The translations under genes were made by a program, and so were the position numbers. Shown one piece after another: positions 23,188 to 36,220 of a stretch of 64,000 nt of DNA (position 1 is its first letter; every line of letters starts with the position of its first letter). Origin of the DNA: Scylla paramamosain (taxonomy: Eukaryota; Arthropoda; Malacostraca; Decapoda; Portunidae); NCBI RefSeq assembly GCF_035594125.1, contig NW_026973726.1, forward strand, positions 62,001 to 126,000, in the 5' to 3' direction. The notes under the pieces are model-generated. The model searched no databases. It saw only the letters and a list, made by a program, of their open reading frames with translations, and was not told the DNA's origin.

Positions 23188-23888
23188 ATTTGTAGGTTTT
23201 AACGTTTTGGTACTTAAGGAACTTAAAAACATTCATAATACACATTTCTCGTAATGTCCTTTCGTTTCCCAAATATGGGAATCTTTGCATGTAAACACCG
23301 AAAAGAAACGTTTTTAGTAATTTTGTTTTGTATTCCCATATAGATTGACTTCTATGTTATTTATCGTGTTGGTTCCTACGATGCTGAAAAACACTTATAA
23401 GACCGTTTTCTGGCAAAGACGTTTAATTTCCCCTTATATGTGGCTTTGCATGCACTTTAGGGATTTTGTACATAACGGTCCGAAAAAAAACTAAATTTAA
23501 CTTTTTTGATAATGTTCTTATTTCACATAATTTCCTGAATTTTGCCCGAATTTTGGCATATCGGTACCTGTGAAGATGAATAAGAAAGAAAAAAATATCG
23601 TATCTTTTTTTATTTATTTATTGTTTCTCAATAAAGAGTGTTATTTGTGGCTTTTAGCTTCTTGGTAATTAATGAACTTAAAAACACTCGTAATACACGT
23701 TTCTCGCAATGTCCTTTCATTTCCCCAAAATAGTGTTCTTTGCATGTATTTAAGCGTTTTTATTGGTAACATGATCAAAAACACTCAAAATACATGTTTT
23801 TGGTAATATTATTCTGTTTCACCATAAAGTTTGTTTTGCATGCGTTTTAGCTGTTTGGTATATAAAGGGTCAAAAAACACTTAAAGGC
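23188..23888 (+). repeat. Forward satellite segment after the LINE
   Basis: Sub-units I (remainder) and J, then a deletion junction near 23289 that jumps from inside J to the end of F. G, H, I (landmark near 23562), J and A follow. The array then breaks into the third inverted module. No gene is seen. Confidence 0.87.
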
Positions 23889-24168
23889 AAACCAATATCA
23901 AGAAGCAGAAAAACATTACCAAAATGTATATTTTTGTATATTTTTGTATATTTTTGAGCTTGTTACCTACAAAAAAAAAAAAAAAACGCGAAAATGAATA
24001 CAAAGCACTCTATATTGAGAAACAAAGGGACGTTGCGATAAAAGTGTATAATAAATGTTTTATAGTTCAAAAAAACCACAAGGCAAAAAACGCAAAAACT
24101 CGTGTATATGCTGAAACTCATGAATAACACTCTTAATTGAGAAACAGAGCAACCTTACTAAATGCGTG
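23889..24168 (-). repeat. Inverted module, copy 3 (truncated)
   Basis: Reverse-oriented F (partial), E and D. It lacks the H and G portions of the other copies and also an internal piece of D (CGTGTATATG joins directly to CTGAAACTCATG near 24110). The right breakpoint (AAATGCGTG then TCAAAAACAC) is the same as in the other copies. It includes a small 10-bp tandem expansion at 23927-23956. Confidence 0.85.
23927..23956. repeat. 10-bp minisatellite, three copies
   Basis: Three head-to-tail copies of TATATTTTTG inside reversed sub-unit F, where other inverted modules have a single copy. It looks like a local slippage expansion private to this module. Confidence 0.75.
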
Positions 24169-27100
24169 TCAAAAACACTAAAAGGCAAGTTCTTCGTAAA
24201 AGTTGGTTTTATTCCCATGTATTGTGATTGCCCTGCTTTTTAGTGCTTTATTGCCTAACACGCTCAAAAACACTCAAAGACACTTTTCTGGTAATGTCAT
24301 TTTTTTTCCCACATAAAGCTAGTTTTGCATGGAATGTGTAGTTTTGATAACTAAGAATGTAAAAAAAACACTCAAAATACACTCATTTAGTAAGGTTGTT
24401 CTGTTTCTTGATTAAGAGTGTTATTCATGAGTTTCATTATTTTGGTATCCTAGAAACTTCTCCATACAGTCGAGTTTTTGCGTTTTTTGCCTTGTGATTC
24501 TAGTGAAACTATAAAACACTCATTATACACGTTTGTCGTTATGTCCTTTCTTTTCCTTATAAAGAGTGCTTTGCATCCATTTTCGCGTTTTTTTTTATGT
24601 AACAAGCTCAAAAACACACAAAATATAGTTTTTTTGGTAATGTTATTCTATTTCTTCATATTGGTTAGTTTGTACGCGTTTTAGCGTTTTTTACGTAAAT
24701 CTTTTAAAAGACGCGTTTCCAGTAATTTTGTTTTGGATTTCCATATAGAGTGACTTTCATACTATTTATCGTTTTGGTACCTAACATGCTTTTTGGTGCC
24801 TTTTGCTTCCCTATATAGAGTGCTTTCCATCTATTTTCGCATTTTTTGTAGGTAACAATTTCAAAAGAATCTCAAAATATACCTTTTTGGTAATGTTTTT
24901 CTATTTCTTCATTTTGGTTGGTTTGCATTCGTTTTAGCGTTTTCTACGTAAAACACCGAAAACACACGTTTTCAGTAATTTTATTTTGGATTTCCATATA
25001 GATTGACTTCCATGTTATTTATCGTGTTGGTTCCTAGGATGCTGAAAAATACTCATAAGACCGTTTTCTGACAAAGACGTTTAATTTCCCCATATAGGTG
25101 GCTTTGCATGCACTTTAGGGGTTTGGTACATAACAGTCCGAAAAAAAAGCTAAATTTAACTTTTTTGATAATGTTCTTATTTCACATAATTTCCTGAATT
25201 TTGCCCGAATTTTGGTATTTGGTACCTGTGAAGATGAATAAGAAAGAAAGAATTTTTTTTTTATTTATTTTTTGTTTCTCAATAAAGAGTGTTATTTGTG
25301 GGTTTTAGCTTTTTGATAATTAATAAACTTAAAAACACTCATAATACACGTTTCTCGTAATGTCCTTTCGTTTCCCAGAAATAGTGTTCTTTGCATGTAT
25401 TTAAGCGTTTTCATTGGTAAGATGATCAAAAACACTCAAAATACATGTTTTTGGTAATATTATTCTGTTTCACCATAAAGAGTGTTTTGCATGCCTTTTA
25501 GTGTTTTGGTATATAAGGAGCTCAAAAATACTTAAAGGCAAGTTCTTGGTAAAAATTTGTTTTCCTCCAATGTAATGTGATTGCCCTCGTTTTTAGTGCT
25601 TTATTGCCTATCACGGTCAAAATACTCAAAAGACACTTTTCTGGTAAAGTCTTTTTTTTTCCCACAAATCTATTTTCGCATTAAATTTGGGGTTTTGGTA
25701 ACTAAGAATGTGAAAAGCACTCAAAATACACGCATTTATTAAGGTTGTTCTGTTTCTCAATTAGGAGTGTTATACATAAGTTTACCATTTTTGTATCTAA
25801 GAAACCTCTCCATATACACGAGATTTTGCGTTTTTTGCCTTGCGGTTCTTTTGAACTATAAAACACTCATTATACACTTTTTTTGCAATGTACTTTTGTT
25901 TCCCAATATAGACTGCTTTGCATCAATTTTCGCGTTTTTTATAGGTAACAAGCTCAAAAAACACTCAAAATATAACTTTTTTGTAACGTTTTTCTATTTC
26001 TTGATATTGGTTGCTTTGCATCCGTTTTAGCGTTTTTCTAAGTAAAACAATGAGAAAACACGTTTTCAGTCACTTTGTTTTGGATTCCCATATAGAGTGA
26101 GTTCCTCATTATTTATCGTTTTGGTGCCTAAAATGCTAAAAAAAAAAAAAAAACTCAAAACACAGATTTCTGGTAAGGTCGTTTAATTTCCTCATATAAG
26201 AGGCTTTGCATGCACTTTAGGGTTTGGTACATAAGTCCGAAAAAAAAAAAGCTGAAATTAACTTTTTTGATAATATTCTATTATCATATGATTGCCCTGA
26301 ATTTTCCCAGAATTTTGTCATCTTGGTACTATGAAGATGAATAAGAAAAAAAAATCTTTTTTTTTTTTTTTTATTTTATTTTCTAAATAAAGTGTTATTT
26401 GTGGGTTTTAGCTTTTTGGTACTTAAGGAACTTAAAAAACACTCATAATGCACGATTCTCGTAATGTCCTTTTGTTTCCCAAACATAATGTTCTTTGCAT
26501 GTATTTAAGCGTTTTTATAGATAACATGATCAAAAACACTCAAAATACATGTTTTTGATAATGTTATTTTGTTTCTCCATAACGTTTGTTTTGCATGCGT
26601 TTTAGCGGTTTGTTATATAAGGAGCTCAAAAACACTTAAAGGCAAGTTTTTGGTATAAATTGGTGTTATTCCAATGTAATATGATTGCCCTGCTTTTTAG
26701 CGCTTTATTGCCTATCACGCTCAAAAACACTTAAAAGACAGTTTTCTGGTAATGTCATTTTTTTCTCACATAAATGTGGTTTTGCATGAATTTGGGATTT
26801 TTGGTAACTAAGAATGCGAAAAGCACATTCTTTATTTATGAGTTTCAGCATTTTGGTATCTAGGAACCTACTCCATATCCACGAGTTTTTGTGTTTTTTG
26901 AATTTTGGTTCGTTTGAACTATAAAAAACTCATTATACACTTTTCTTGCAAAGTCCTTTTGTTTTCTAATATAGAGTGCTTTGCATCAATTTTCCCGTTT
27001 TTTGTAGGTAACAAGCTCAAAAACACTCAAAATATACCTTTTTGGTAATGTTTTTCTATTTCTTGACATTGTTTGGTTTCAATCCGTTTTAGCGTTTTTC

Positions 27101-29501
27101 TACGTAAAACACTGAGAAGACACGTTTTGAGCAATTTTGTTTTGGATTCTCATATAGAGTGAGTCCCTTATTATTTATCGTTTTGGTGCCTAACATGCTG
27201 AAAAACACTCAAAAAAAACAGATTTCTGGTAAGGTCGTTTAATTTCCTCATATAGGAGTCTTTGGATGCACTTTATGGTTTGGTATATAACACTCCGAAA
27301 AAAAAAGCTAAAATTAACTTTTTTAATAAGTTTCTTTTATCATATAATAGCCCTGAATTTTCTCAGAATTTTGGCATCTCTGTAACTATGAAGATGAATA
27401 ACAAAAAAAAAATAAAATAAAAAAAAAAAAAAATCCTATTTTTTTATTTTCTCACTTTGTTTCAAAATAAATTGTTATTTGTGGGTTTTAACTTTTTGGT
27501 ACTTAAGGAACTTAAAAACACTTATAATACACATTTCTCGTAATGTCCTTTCGTTTTGCAAACATAAGGTTTTTTGTATGTATTTAAGCGTTTTTATAGA
27601 TAAGATGATGAAAACCCTCAAAATATATGTTTTTGGTAATTTTATTCTGTTTCTCCATAAAAGGTGTTTTGCATGCGTTTTAGCGTTTTAGTATATAATG
27701 AGCTCAAAAACACTTAAAGGCAAGTTCTTGGTAAAAGTTGTTTTTATACCCATGTAATGTGATTACCCTGCTTTTTAGTGCTTTATTGCCTAACACGCTC
27801 AAAAACACTCAAAAGACATTTTTCTGGTTATATCATTTTTTTTCCCACATAAAGCTAGTTTTGCATGGAATTTGGGGTTTTGTTAACTAAGAATGTGAAA
27901 AAAACTCAAAACACAAGCATTTAGTAAGGTCGTTCTATTTCTTAATTAAGAGTGTTATTCATGAAACTTTTCTTCTACACACATTTGGTAAGGTATTTCT
28001 GTTTCAAAATTAAAAGTGTTATTCATGAGTTTCAGCTTTTTGGTATGTAAGAAACTTCTTTATGTACACGAGTTTTTGAGCTTTTTACCTTGTGGTTCTT
28101 GTAAACTATAAAACACTCATAAACGTTTCTCGTAATGGCCTTTTCATCGCGAATATGAAGTGCTTTCTATCCATTTTTGCATTTTTTGAAGGTAACAAGC
28201 TCAAAAACACATAAAAATATATCTTTTTGGTAATGTTATTCTATTTCTTCATATTGGTTAGTTTACATCCGTTTTAGCGTTTTTCTACGTAAATCACTGA
28301 AAAGACACGTTTTCAGAAATATTGTTGAAATTGCTGAAAAACACTCAAAAGACAGGTTTTTGGTAAAGTCGTGTAATTTCCCCATATAGGTGGATTTGCA
28401 TACATTTCAGAGTTTGTACATAACTCCGGAAAAAAGTTAAAATTATTTATTTATATAATGTTTTTTTTTTTTTTTTACAAAATTTCCATTAATTTTGCCA
28501 GAATTTTGCCATCTCGGTACCTATGAAGATGAATAACAAAATATTTTTTTTTTTCTCTCTATAAAGAGTATTATTTGTGGGTTGTAGCTTTTTAATACTT
28601 AAGTAACTTAAAAACACTCATAATACACGATTTTCGTAATGTCCTTTTGTTATACAAACATAAGGTTCTTTACATGTATTTAAGCGTTTTTATAGGTTAC
28701 ATGATCAAAAACACTCAAAATACATGTTTTTGGTAATGTTATTCTGTTTCTCCATAAAGGGTGTTTTGCATGCGTTTTAGCGGTTTGGTATGTAAGGATT
28801 TAAAAAACACTTAAAGGCAAGTTCTTCGTAAAAGTTGGTTTTATTAACATATAATGTGATTGTTCTGCTTTTTAGTGCTTTGGTGCATATCACGCTCAAA
28901 AACACTAAAAAGACACTTTTTTGGAAATGTCATTTTTTTTTCCCACATGAAGGTAGTTTCGCATGTAATTTGGCATTTTCGTACCTAAGTATGTGAAAAA
29001 TACTCAACTTTTTTGGTAATGTTCTTTTTTAACACATAAATTCCCTGAATTTTGGCAGAATTTTAGCATCTCAGTACCTATGAAGATGAATAGAAAAAAT
29101 TTAAAAAATCCTATTTTCTTATTTTTTATTCATTATTATTTTTTTTCTAAAGAGTGTTATTTGTGGGTTTTAACTTCTTGGTACTGAAGGAACTTAAAAA
29201 TCACTCATAATACACGTTTCACGTAATGTTCTTTCGTTTCCCAAGCATAAGGTTTTTTGCATGTATTTAAGCGTTTTCATAGATAACATGATCAAAAACA
29301 CTCAAAATACATGTATTTGTTAATGTAATTCTGTTTCTCCATAAAATGTATTTTGCATGCGTTTTAGCGTTTTGGTACGTAAAGAGCTCAAAAAAACTTA
29401 AAGGCAAGTTTTTGGTAAAATTTGGTTTTATTCCCATGTAATGTGATTGCCCTGGCTTTTAGTGGTTTATTGCGTAACACGTCCAAAAACACTGAAAAGA
29501 C
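24169..29501 (+). repeat. Forward higher-order array, super-repeat copy 1
   Basis: Forward A-J units with I landmarks near 25221, 26323, 27380, 28519 and 29071. Near 24787 sub-unit G is fused to a later E-like piece (CATGCTTTTTGGTG), a junction shared with 30594. The stretch from the end of one inverted module to the end of the next (24169-29976) parallels 29977-36220. Between the two copies roughly one ~1.07 kb unit (around 26323) has been lost or gained. No gene is supported. Confidence 0.87.
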
Positions 29502-29976
29502 ATGCAAACCGTCCCATATGAGGAAATTAAAGATCTTACCAGTAATCTGTCTTTTGAGTGTTTTTCAGCATGTTAGGCACCAAAACGATAAATAATAAGG
29601 AACTCACTCTATGTGGGAATCCAAAAGAAAATTAGTGAAAACGTTTCTTTTTCAGTGTTTTACGTAGAAAAACGCTAAAACTGATACAAACCAACCAATA
29701 TCAAGAAGCAGAAAAACATTACGAAAAATGTATATTTTGAGTGTTTTTGAGCTTGTTACCTACAAAAAAACGGGAAAATGGATACAAAGCACTCTATATT
29801 AGGAAAGAAAGGGATATTTCGAGAAAAGTGTATAATGAATGTTTTATAGTTTAAAAAACCACAAGGCAAAAAACTCAAAAACTCATGTATATGGAGAAGT
29901 TTCCTATATACCAAAATGCTGAAACTCATGAATAACACTCTTAATTGAGAAACAGAGCAACCTTACTAAATGCGAG
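29502..29976 (-). repeat. Inverted D-H module, copy 4
   Basis: Reverse-oriented H (partial), G, F, E and D with the standard breakpoints: after ACTGAAAAGA on the left, and TAAATGCGAG then TCAAAAACAC on the right. Length is about 475 bp. It lies at the boundary between two ~6 kb super-repeats. Confidence 0.88.
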
Positions 29977-32900
29977 TCAAAAACACTAAAAGGCAAGTTC
30001 TTCGTAAAAGTTGGTTTTATTCCCATGTAATGTGATTGCCCTGCTTTTTAGTGCTTTATTGCCTAACATGCTCAAAAACACTCAAAGACACTTTTCTGGA
30101 AATGTCATTTTTTTCCCACATAAAGCTAGTTTCGCATGGAATTTGGGATTTTGGTAACTAAGAATGTAAAAAAAACACTCAAAATACACGCATTTAGTAA
30201 GGTTGTTCTGTTTCTTGATTAAGAGTGTTATTCATGAGTTTCAGTATTTTGGTATCTTAGAAACTTCTCCATATAGTCGAGTTTTTGCGTTTTTTGCCTT
30301 GTGATTCTGGTGAAACTATAAAACACTCATTATACACGTTTCTCGTTATGTCCTTTTTTTTTTTCCTTATATAGAGTGCTTTACATATATTTTCGCGTTT
30401 TTTTATGTAACAAGCTCAAGAAAACACAAAATATATTTTTTGGTAATGTTATTCTATTTCTTCATATTGGTTGGTTTGCATCCGTTTTAGCGTTTTTCTA
30501 CGTAAATCTTTTAAAAGACACGTTTCCAGTAATTTTGTTTTGGATTTCCATATAGAGTGACTTTTATATTATTTATCGTTTTGGTGCCTAACATGCTTTT
30601 TGGTGGTTTTTGCCTCTCAATACAGAGTGCTTTCCATCCATTTTCGCGTTTTTTGTAGGTAACAATTTCAAAAACACTCAAAATATAACTTTTTCTTAAT
30701 GTTATTCTATTTTTTCATTTTGGTTGGTTTGCATCCGTTTTAGCGTTTTCTACGTAAAACACCAAAAAGACACGTTTTCAGTAATTTTGTTTTGGATTCC
30801 CATATAGATTGACTTCCTTGGGTTTTATCGTGTTGGTTCCTAACATGCTGAAAAACCCTCATAAGACAGTTTTCTGGCAAAGACGTTTAAATTCCCCATA
30901 TAGGTGGCTTTGCATGCAATTTAGGGGTCTGGTACATAACAGTCCAAAAAAAAAGCTAAATGTAAATTTTTTGATAATGTTCTTATTTTTTTATTTATTT
31001 TTTTCTCAATAAAGAGTGTAATTTGTGGCTTTTACCTTTTTCGTACTTAATTAATACACCTTTCTCGTAATGTCCTTTCGTTTCCCAAAAATAGGGTTCT
31101 TAGCATGTATTTAAGCGTTTTTATTGGTAACATGATCAAAAACACTCAAATACATGTTTTTGGTAATGTTATTCTGTTTCACCATAAAGTGTATTTTGCA
31201 TGCATTTTAGTGTTTTGGTATATAAAGAGCTCAAATACACTTAAAGGCAAGTTCCTGTTAAAAATTGGTTTTATTTCAATGCAATGTGATTGCCCTGCTT
31301 TTTAGTGCTTTATTGCCTAACACGCTCAAAAACACTCAAAAGCCATTTTCTGGTAATGTCGTTTTTTTTCCCACATAAAGCTGGTTTGGCATTCAATTTG
31401 GGGTTTTGGTAACTAAGGATGTGAAAAGCACTCAAAATACACGCATTTAGTAAGATTGTTCTGTTTCTCAATTAAAAGTGTTGTTCCAGAGTTTCAGCAT
31501 TTTGGAATGTAAGAAACTTCTCTATATACACGAGTTTTTGCGTTTTTTGCCTTGTAGTTCTTGTGAAACTATAAAACACACATTATACACGTTTCTCGTA
31601 ATGTCCTTTTGCTTCCCAATATAGAAAGCTTTCCATCTATTTTCGCGTTTTTTGTAGGTAACAATTTCAAAAACACTCAAAATATAGCTTTTTGGTAATG
31701 TTATTTTATTCCTTCATATTGGTTGGTTTGCACCCGTTTTAGCGTTTTTCTACGTAAAACACCGAAAGGACACGTTTTTAGTAAAATTGTTTTGGATTCC
31801 CATATAGATTGACTTCCATGTTATTTATCGTGTTGGTTCCTAAGATGAAGAAAAACACTCATAAGAGTTTTCTGGCAAAAACGTTTAATTTCCCCATATA
31901 GGTGGCTTTGCATGCACTTTAGGGGTTTGGTACATAATAGTCCGAAAAAAAAGCTAAATTTAACTTTTTTGATAATGTTCTTATTTCACATAATTTCCTG
32001 AATTTTGCCCGAATTTTGGCATCTTGGTACCTGTGAAGATAAATAAGAAAGAAAAAAAATATCGTATTTTTTTATTTTTTTTATTGTTTCTCAATAAAGA
32101 GTGTTACTTGTGGCTTTTAGCTTTTTCGTAATTAATGAACTTAAAAACACTCATAATACACGTTTCTTGTAATCTCCTTTCGTTTCCCAAAAATAGTGTT
32201 CTTTGCATGTATTTAAGCGTTTTCATTGGTAACATGATCAAAAACACTCAAAAAACATGTTTTTGGTAATATTATTCTGTTTCACCATAAAGAGTGTTTA
32301 GCAGGCGTTTTAGTGTTTTGTTAAAGTTAAAGTTTTAGTGTTTTGTATATAAAGAGCTCAAAAACACTTAAAGGCAAGTTCTCGGTAAAATTTGTTTTCC
32401 TCCAATGTAATGTGATTGCCCTCCTTTTTAGTGCTTTATTGCCTATCACGCTCAAAAACACTTAAAAGACAATTTTCTGGTAAAGTCATTTTTTTCCCCA
32501 CAAATCTATTTTTGCATGCAATTTGGGGTATTGGTAAGTAAGAATGTGAAAAGCACTCAAAATACACGCATTTATTAAGGTTGTTCTGTTTCTCAATTAG
32601 GAGTGTTATACATGAGTTTTAGCATTTTTGTATCTAGCAAACCTCTCCATATACACGAGATTTTGCGTTTTTTGCCTTGTGGTTCTTTTGAACTATAAAA
32701 CAATCATTATACACTTTTCTTGCAATGTCCTTTTGTTTCCTAATATAGAGTGCTTTGCATCAATTTTCCCGTTTTTTTGTAGGTAACAAGCTCAAAAAAC
32801 ACTCAAAATATACCTTTTTGGTAATGTTTTTCTATTTCTTGATATTGGTTGGTTTGCATCCGTTTCAGAGTTTTTCTACGTAAAACACTGAAGAGAAATG

Positions 32901-35743
32901 TTTTCAGCAATTTTGTTTTGGATTCTCATATAGAGTTAGTTCCTTATTATCTATCGTTTTGGTGCCTAACATGCTCAAAAACACTCAAAAAACAGATTTC
33001 TGGTAAGGCCGTTTAATTTCCTCATATAGGAGTCTTTGGATGCACTTTAGGGTTTGGTATATAACAGTCCGAAAAAAAGGCTAAAATTAACTTTTTTGAT
33101 AATTTTCTTTTATCATATAATAGCCCTGAATTTTCCCAGAATCTTGGCATCTCGGTACCTATGAAGATGAATAACAAAAAAAATAATCCTATTTTTTTCT
33201 TACTTTTTTAAAATAAAGAGTGGGTTTTAGATTTTTGGTACTTCAGGAACTTAAAAACACTTATAATACACATTTTTCGTAATGTCCTTTCGTTTCGCAA
33301 ACATAAGGTTCTTTGTATGTATTTAAGCGTTTTTATAGATAACATGATCAAAACAATCATTTTATTTTGTTTCTCCATAAAAGGTGTTTTGCATGCGTTT
33401 TAGCGTTTTGGTATGTAATGAGCTCAAAAACACTTAAAAGCAAGTTATTGGTAAAAGTTGTTTTTATTCCCATGTAATGTGATTACCCTGGTTTTTAGTG
33501 CTTTGCCTAACACGCTCAAAAACACTTAAAAGACACTTTTCTGATAATATCATTTTTTTTCCCACATAAAGCTACTTTTGCATGGAATTTGGGGTTTTGG
33601 TAACTAAGAATGTGAAAAAAAACTCAATACACAGGTATTTAGTAAGGTTGTTCTATTTCTTAATTAAAAGTGTTATTCATGATTTCCAGCATTTTGGTAT
33701 GTAAGAAACTTTTCTAACACACACATTTGGTAAGGTATTTCTGTTTCAAAATTAAAAGTGTTTTTCATGAGTTTCAGGTTTTTGGTATGTAAGAAACTTC
33801 TTTATGTACACGAGTTTTTGAGATTTTTACCTTGTGGTTCTTGTCAAACTATAAAACACTCATACACGTTTCTCGTAATGGCCTTTTCTTTGCCAATATA
33901 AAGTGCTTTCCATCCATTTTTGCATTTTTGTAGGTAACAAGCTCAAAAACACATCAAAATATATGTTTTTGGTAATGTTCTTCTATTTCTTCATATTGGT
34001 TTGTTTACATCCGTTTTTAGCGTTTTTCTACGTAAATCACTGAAAAGACACGTTTTCAGTAATATTGAATTAGTTAGTAGTTGAAATTGCTGAAAAAAAC
34101 ACTCAAAAGACAGGTTTCTGGTAAAGTCGTGTAATTTTCCCATATAGGTGGATTTGCATACACTTCAGGGTTTGTACATAACTCCGGAAAAAAGATAAAA
34201 AAAAAAATTTTTTAATTGTTTTTTTTTTACAAAATTTCCATTAATTTTGCCAGAATTTTGGCATCTCGGTACCTATGAAGATGAATAACAAAAAAAAAAA
34301 AAAATCTTTCTATAAAGAGTGTTATTTGTGGGTTTTAGCTTTTTGGTACTTGAGTAACTTTAAAACACTCATAATACACGATTTTCGTAATGTCCTTTTG
34401 TTATACGAACATAGGGTTCTTTACATGTATTTAAGCGTTTTTATAGGTTACATGATCAAAAACATTTAAAATACATGTTTTTGGTAATGTTATTTTGTTT
34501 CTCCATAAAGGGTGTTTTGCATGCGTTTTAGCGATTTGGTATGTAAGGAGTTAAAAAACTTTTTCGTTAATGTCATTTTTTTTCCCACATGAAGGTAGTT
34601 TCGCATATAATTTCGCATTTTCGTAACTAAGAATGTGAAAAACACTCAAAATACACAATTTGGTAAGGTAGTTCTGTTTATCGATTAAATGTATTATTCA
34701 TGCATTTCATCATTTCGGTATGTAAGGAATTTCTCTATATACACGAGTTTTTGCGTTTATTGCCTTGTGGTTCTTTTAAAACTATAAAACACTATACACG
34801 TTTCTCGTAATGTCCTTTTGTTTCCTAATATAGAGTACTTTACATCCATTTTTGCATTTTTTGTTGGTAACAAGCTCAAAAACACTCAAAATATATTTTT
34901 TTGGGTAATGTTATTCTATTTCATCATATAGGTTGGTTTGCATCCGCTTTAGCGTTTTCTACGTAAAACACTGAAAAGACACGTTTTCAGTAATTTTGTT
35001 TTGCATTCACATATTGACTTACTTCCATATTATTTATCGTGTTGGTGCCTAACATGCTGAAAAACACTGAAAAGACAGGTTTCTGTTAAAATCGTTTAAC
35101 TTCCCTATATAGGTGTCTTTGCATGCACTTTAGGGATTGGTACATAACAATCCGAAAAAAAAGCTATAATTAACTTTTTTGGTAATATTCTTTTTTCCAC
35201 ATAAATCCTTGAATTTTGGCAGAATTTTGGCATCTCGGTATCTATAAGGATGAATAATAAAAAAAAAATCCCACTTTTTTTTTGTTTATTATTATTTATT
35301 TTTTCTAATTAAAGAGTGTTATTTGTGGGATTTAGTGAAGGAACTTAACAAACATCCATAATACACGTTTCTCGTAATGTCCTTTCGTTTCCCAAACAAG
35401 TTTCTTTGCATGTATTTAAGCGTTTTTATAGATAATATGATCAAAACACTCAAAATACATGTATTTGGTAATATTATTCTGTTTCTCCATAAAATGTATG
35501 AGTTTTATTGCATGTATTTAAGCGTTTTTATAGATAATATGATCGAAACACTCAAAATACATGTATTTGGTAATATTATTCTGTTTCTCCATAAAATGCA
35601 TGAGATTTAGCGTTTTGGTATGTAAGGAGCTCAAAAACAATTAAAAGCAAGTTCTTGGTAAAATTTAGTTTTATTCCCATGTAATGTGATTGCCCTTCCT
35701 TTTAGTGTTTTATTGCGTAACACGCTCAAAAACACTCAAAAGA
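29977..35743 (+). repeat. Forward higher-order array, super-repeat copy 2
   Basis: Parallels the preceding super-repeat. It has the CATGCTTTTTGGTG fusion near 30594 and the AATTTCAAAAACACTC variant of E near 30664 and 31664. The J variant TTTCGTTTCGCAAACATAAGG near 33286 matches one near 27549. Landmarks lie near 32023, 33155, 34268 and 35236. Near 30985 most of I is deleted, and a small duplication sits at 32317-32345. No gene is supported. Confidence 0.87.
35407..35608 (+). repeat. Local 102-bp tandem duplication
   Basis: TGCATGTATTTAAGCG and the following ~86 bases, spanning part of J and part of A, occur twice in direct succession (35407-35508 and 35509-35608). They differ by only a few bases, which indicates a recent unequal-exchange event at roughly one ancestral unit length. 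Confidence 0.88.
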
Positions 35744-36220
35744 CATGCAAGGCCTCGCATATGAGGAAATTAGAGACCTTACCAGAAATCTCTCTTTTGA
35801 GTGTTTTTCAGCATGTTAGGCACCAAAAAGATAAATAATAAGGAACTCACTCTATGTGGGAATGCAAAAGAAAAATACTGAAAACGTGTCTTCTCAGTGT
35901 TTTACGTAGAAAAACGCTAAAACTAATGCAAACCAACGAATATCAAGAAGCAGAAAAACATTACCAAAAATATATATTTTAAGTGTTTTTGAGCTTGTTA
36001 CATAAAAAAAAAACGCAAAAATTGATACAAAGCACTCTATATTGGGAAAGAAAGGGACATTGCGAGAAAAGTGTATAATGAATGTTTTATAGTTCAAAAA
36101 AACCACAAGCCAAAAAACGCAAAAACTCTTGTATATGGAGAAGCTTCCTAGATACTAAAATGCTGAAACTCATGAATAACACTCTTAATTGAGAAACAAA
36201 ACAACCTTACTAAATGCATG
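35744..36220 (-). repeat. Inverted D-H module, copy 5
   Basis: Reverse-oriented H (partial), G, F, E and D, about 477 bp, with standard breakpoints (ACTCAAAAGA on the left, TAAATGCATG on the right). It closes the second ~6 kb super-repeat. Confidence 0.88.
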
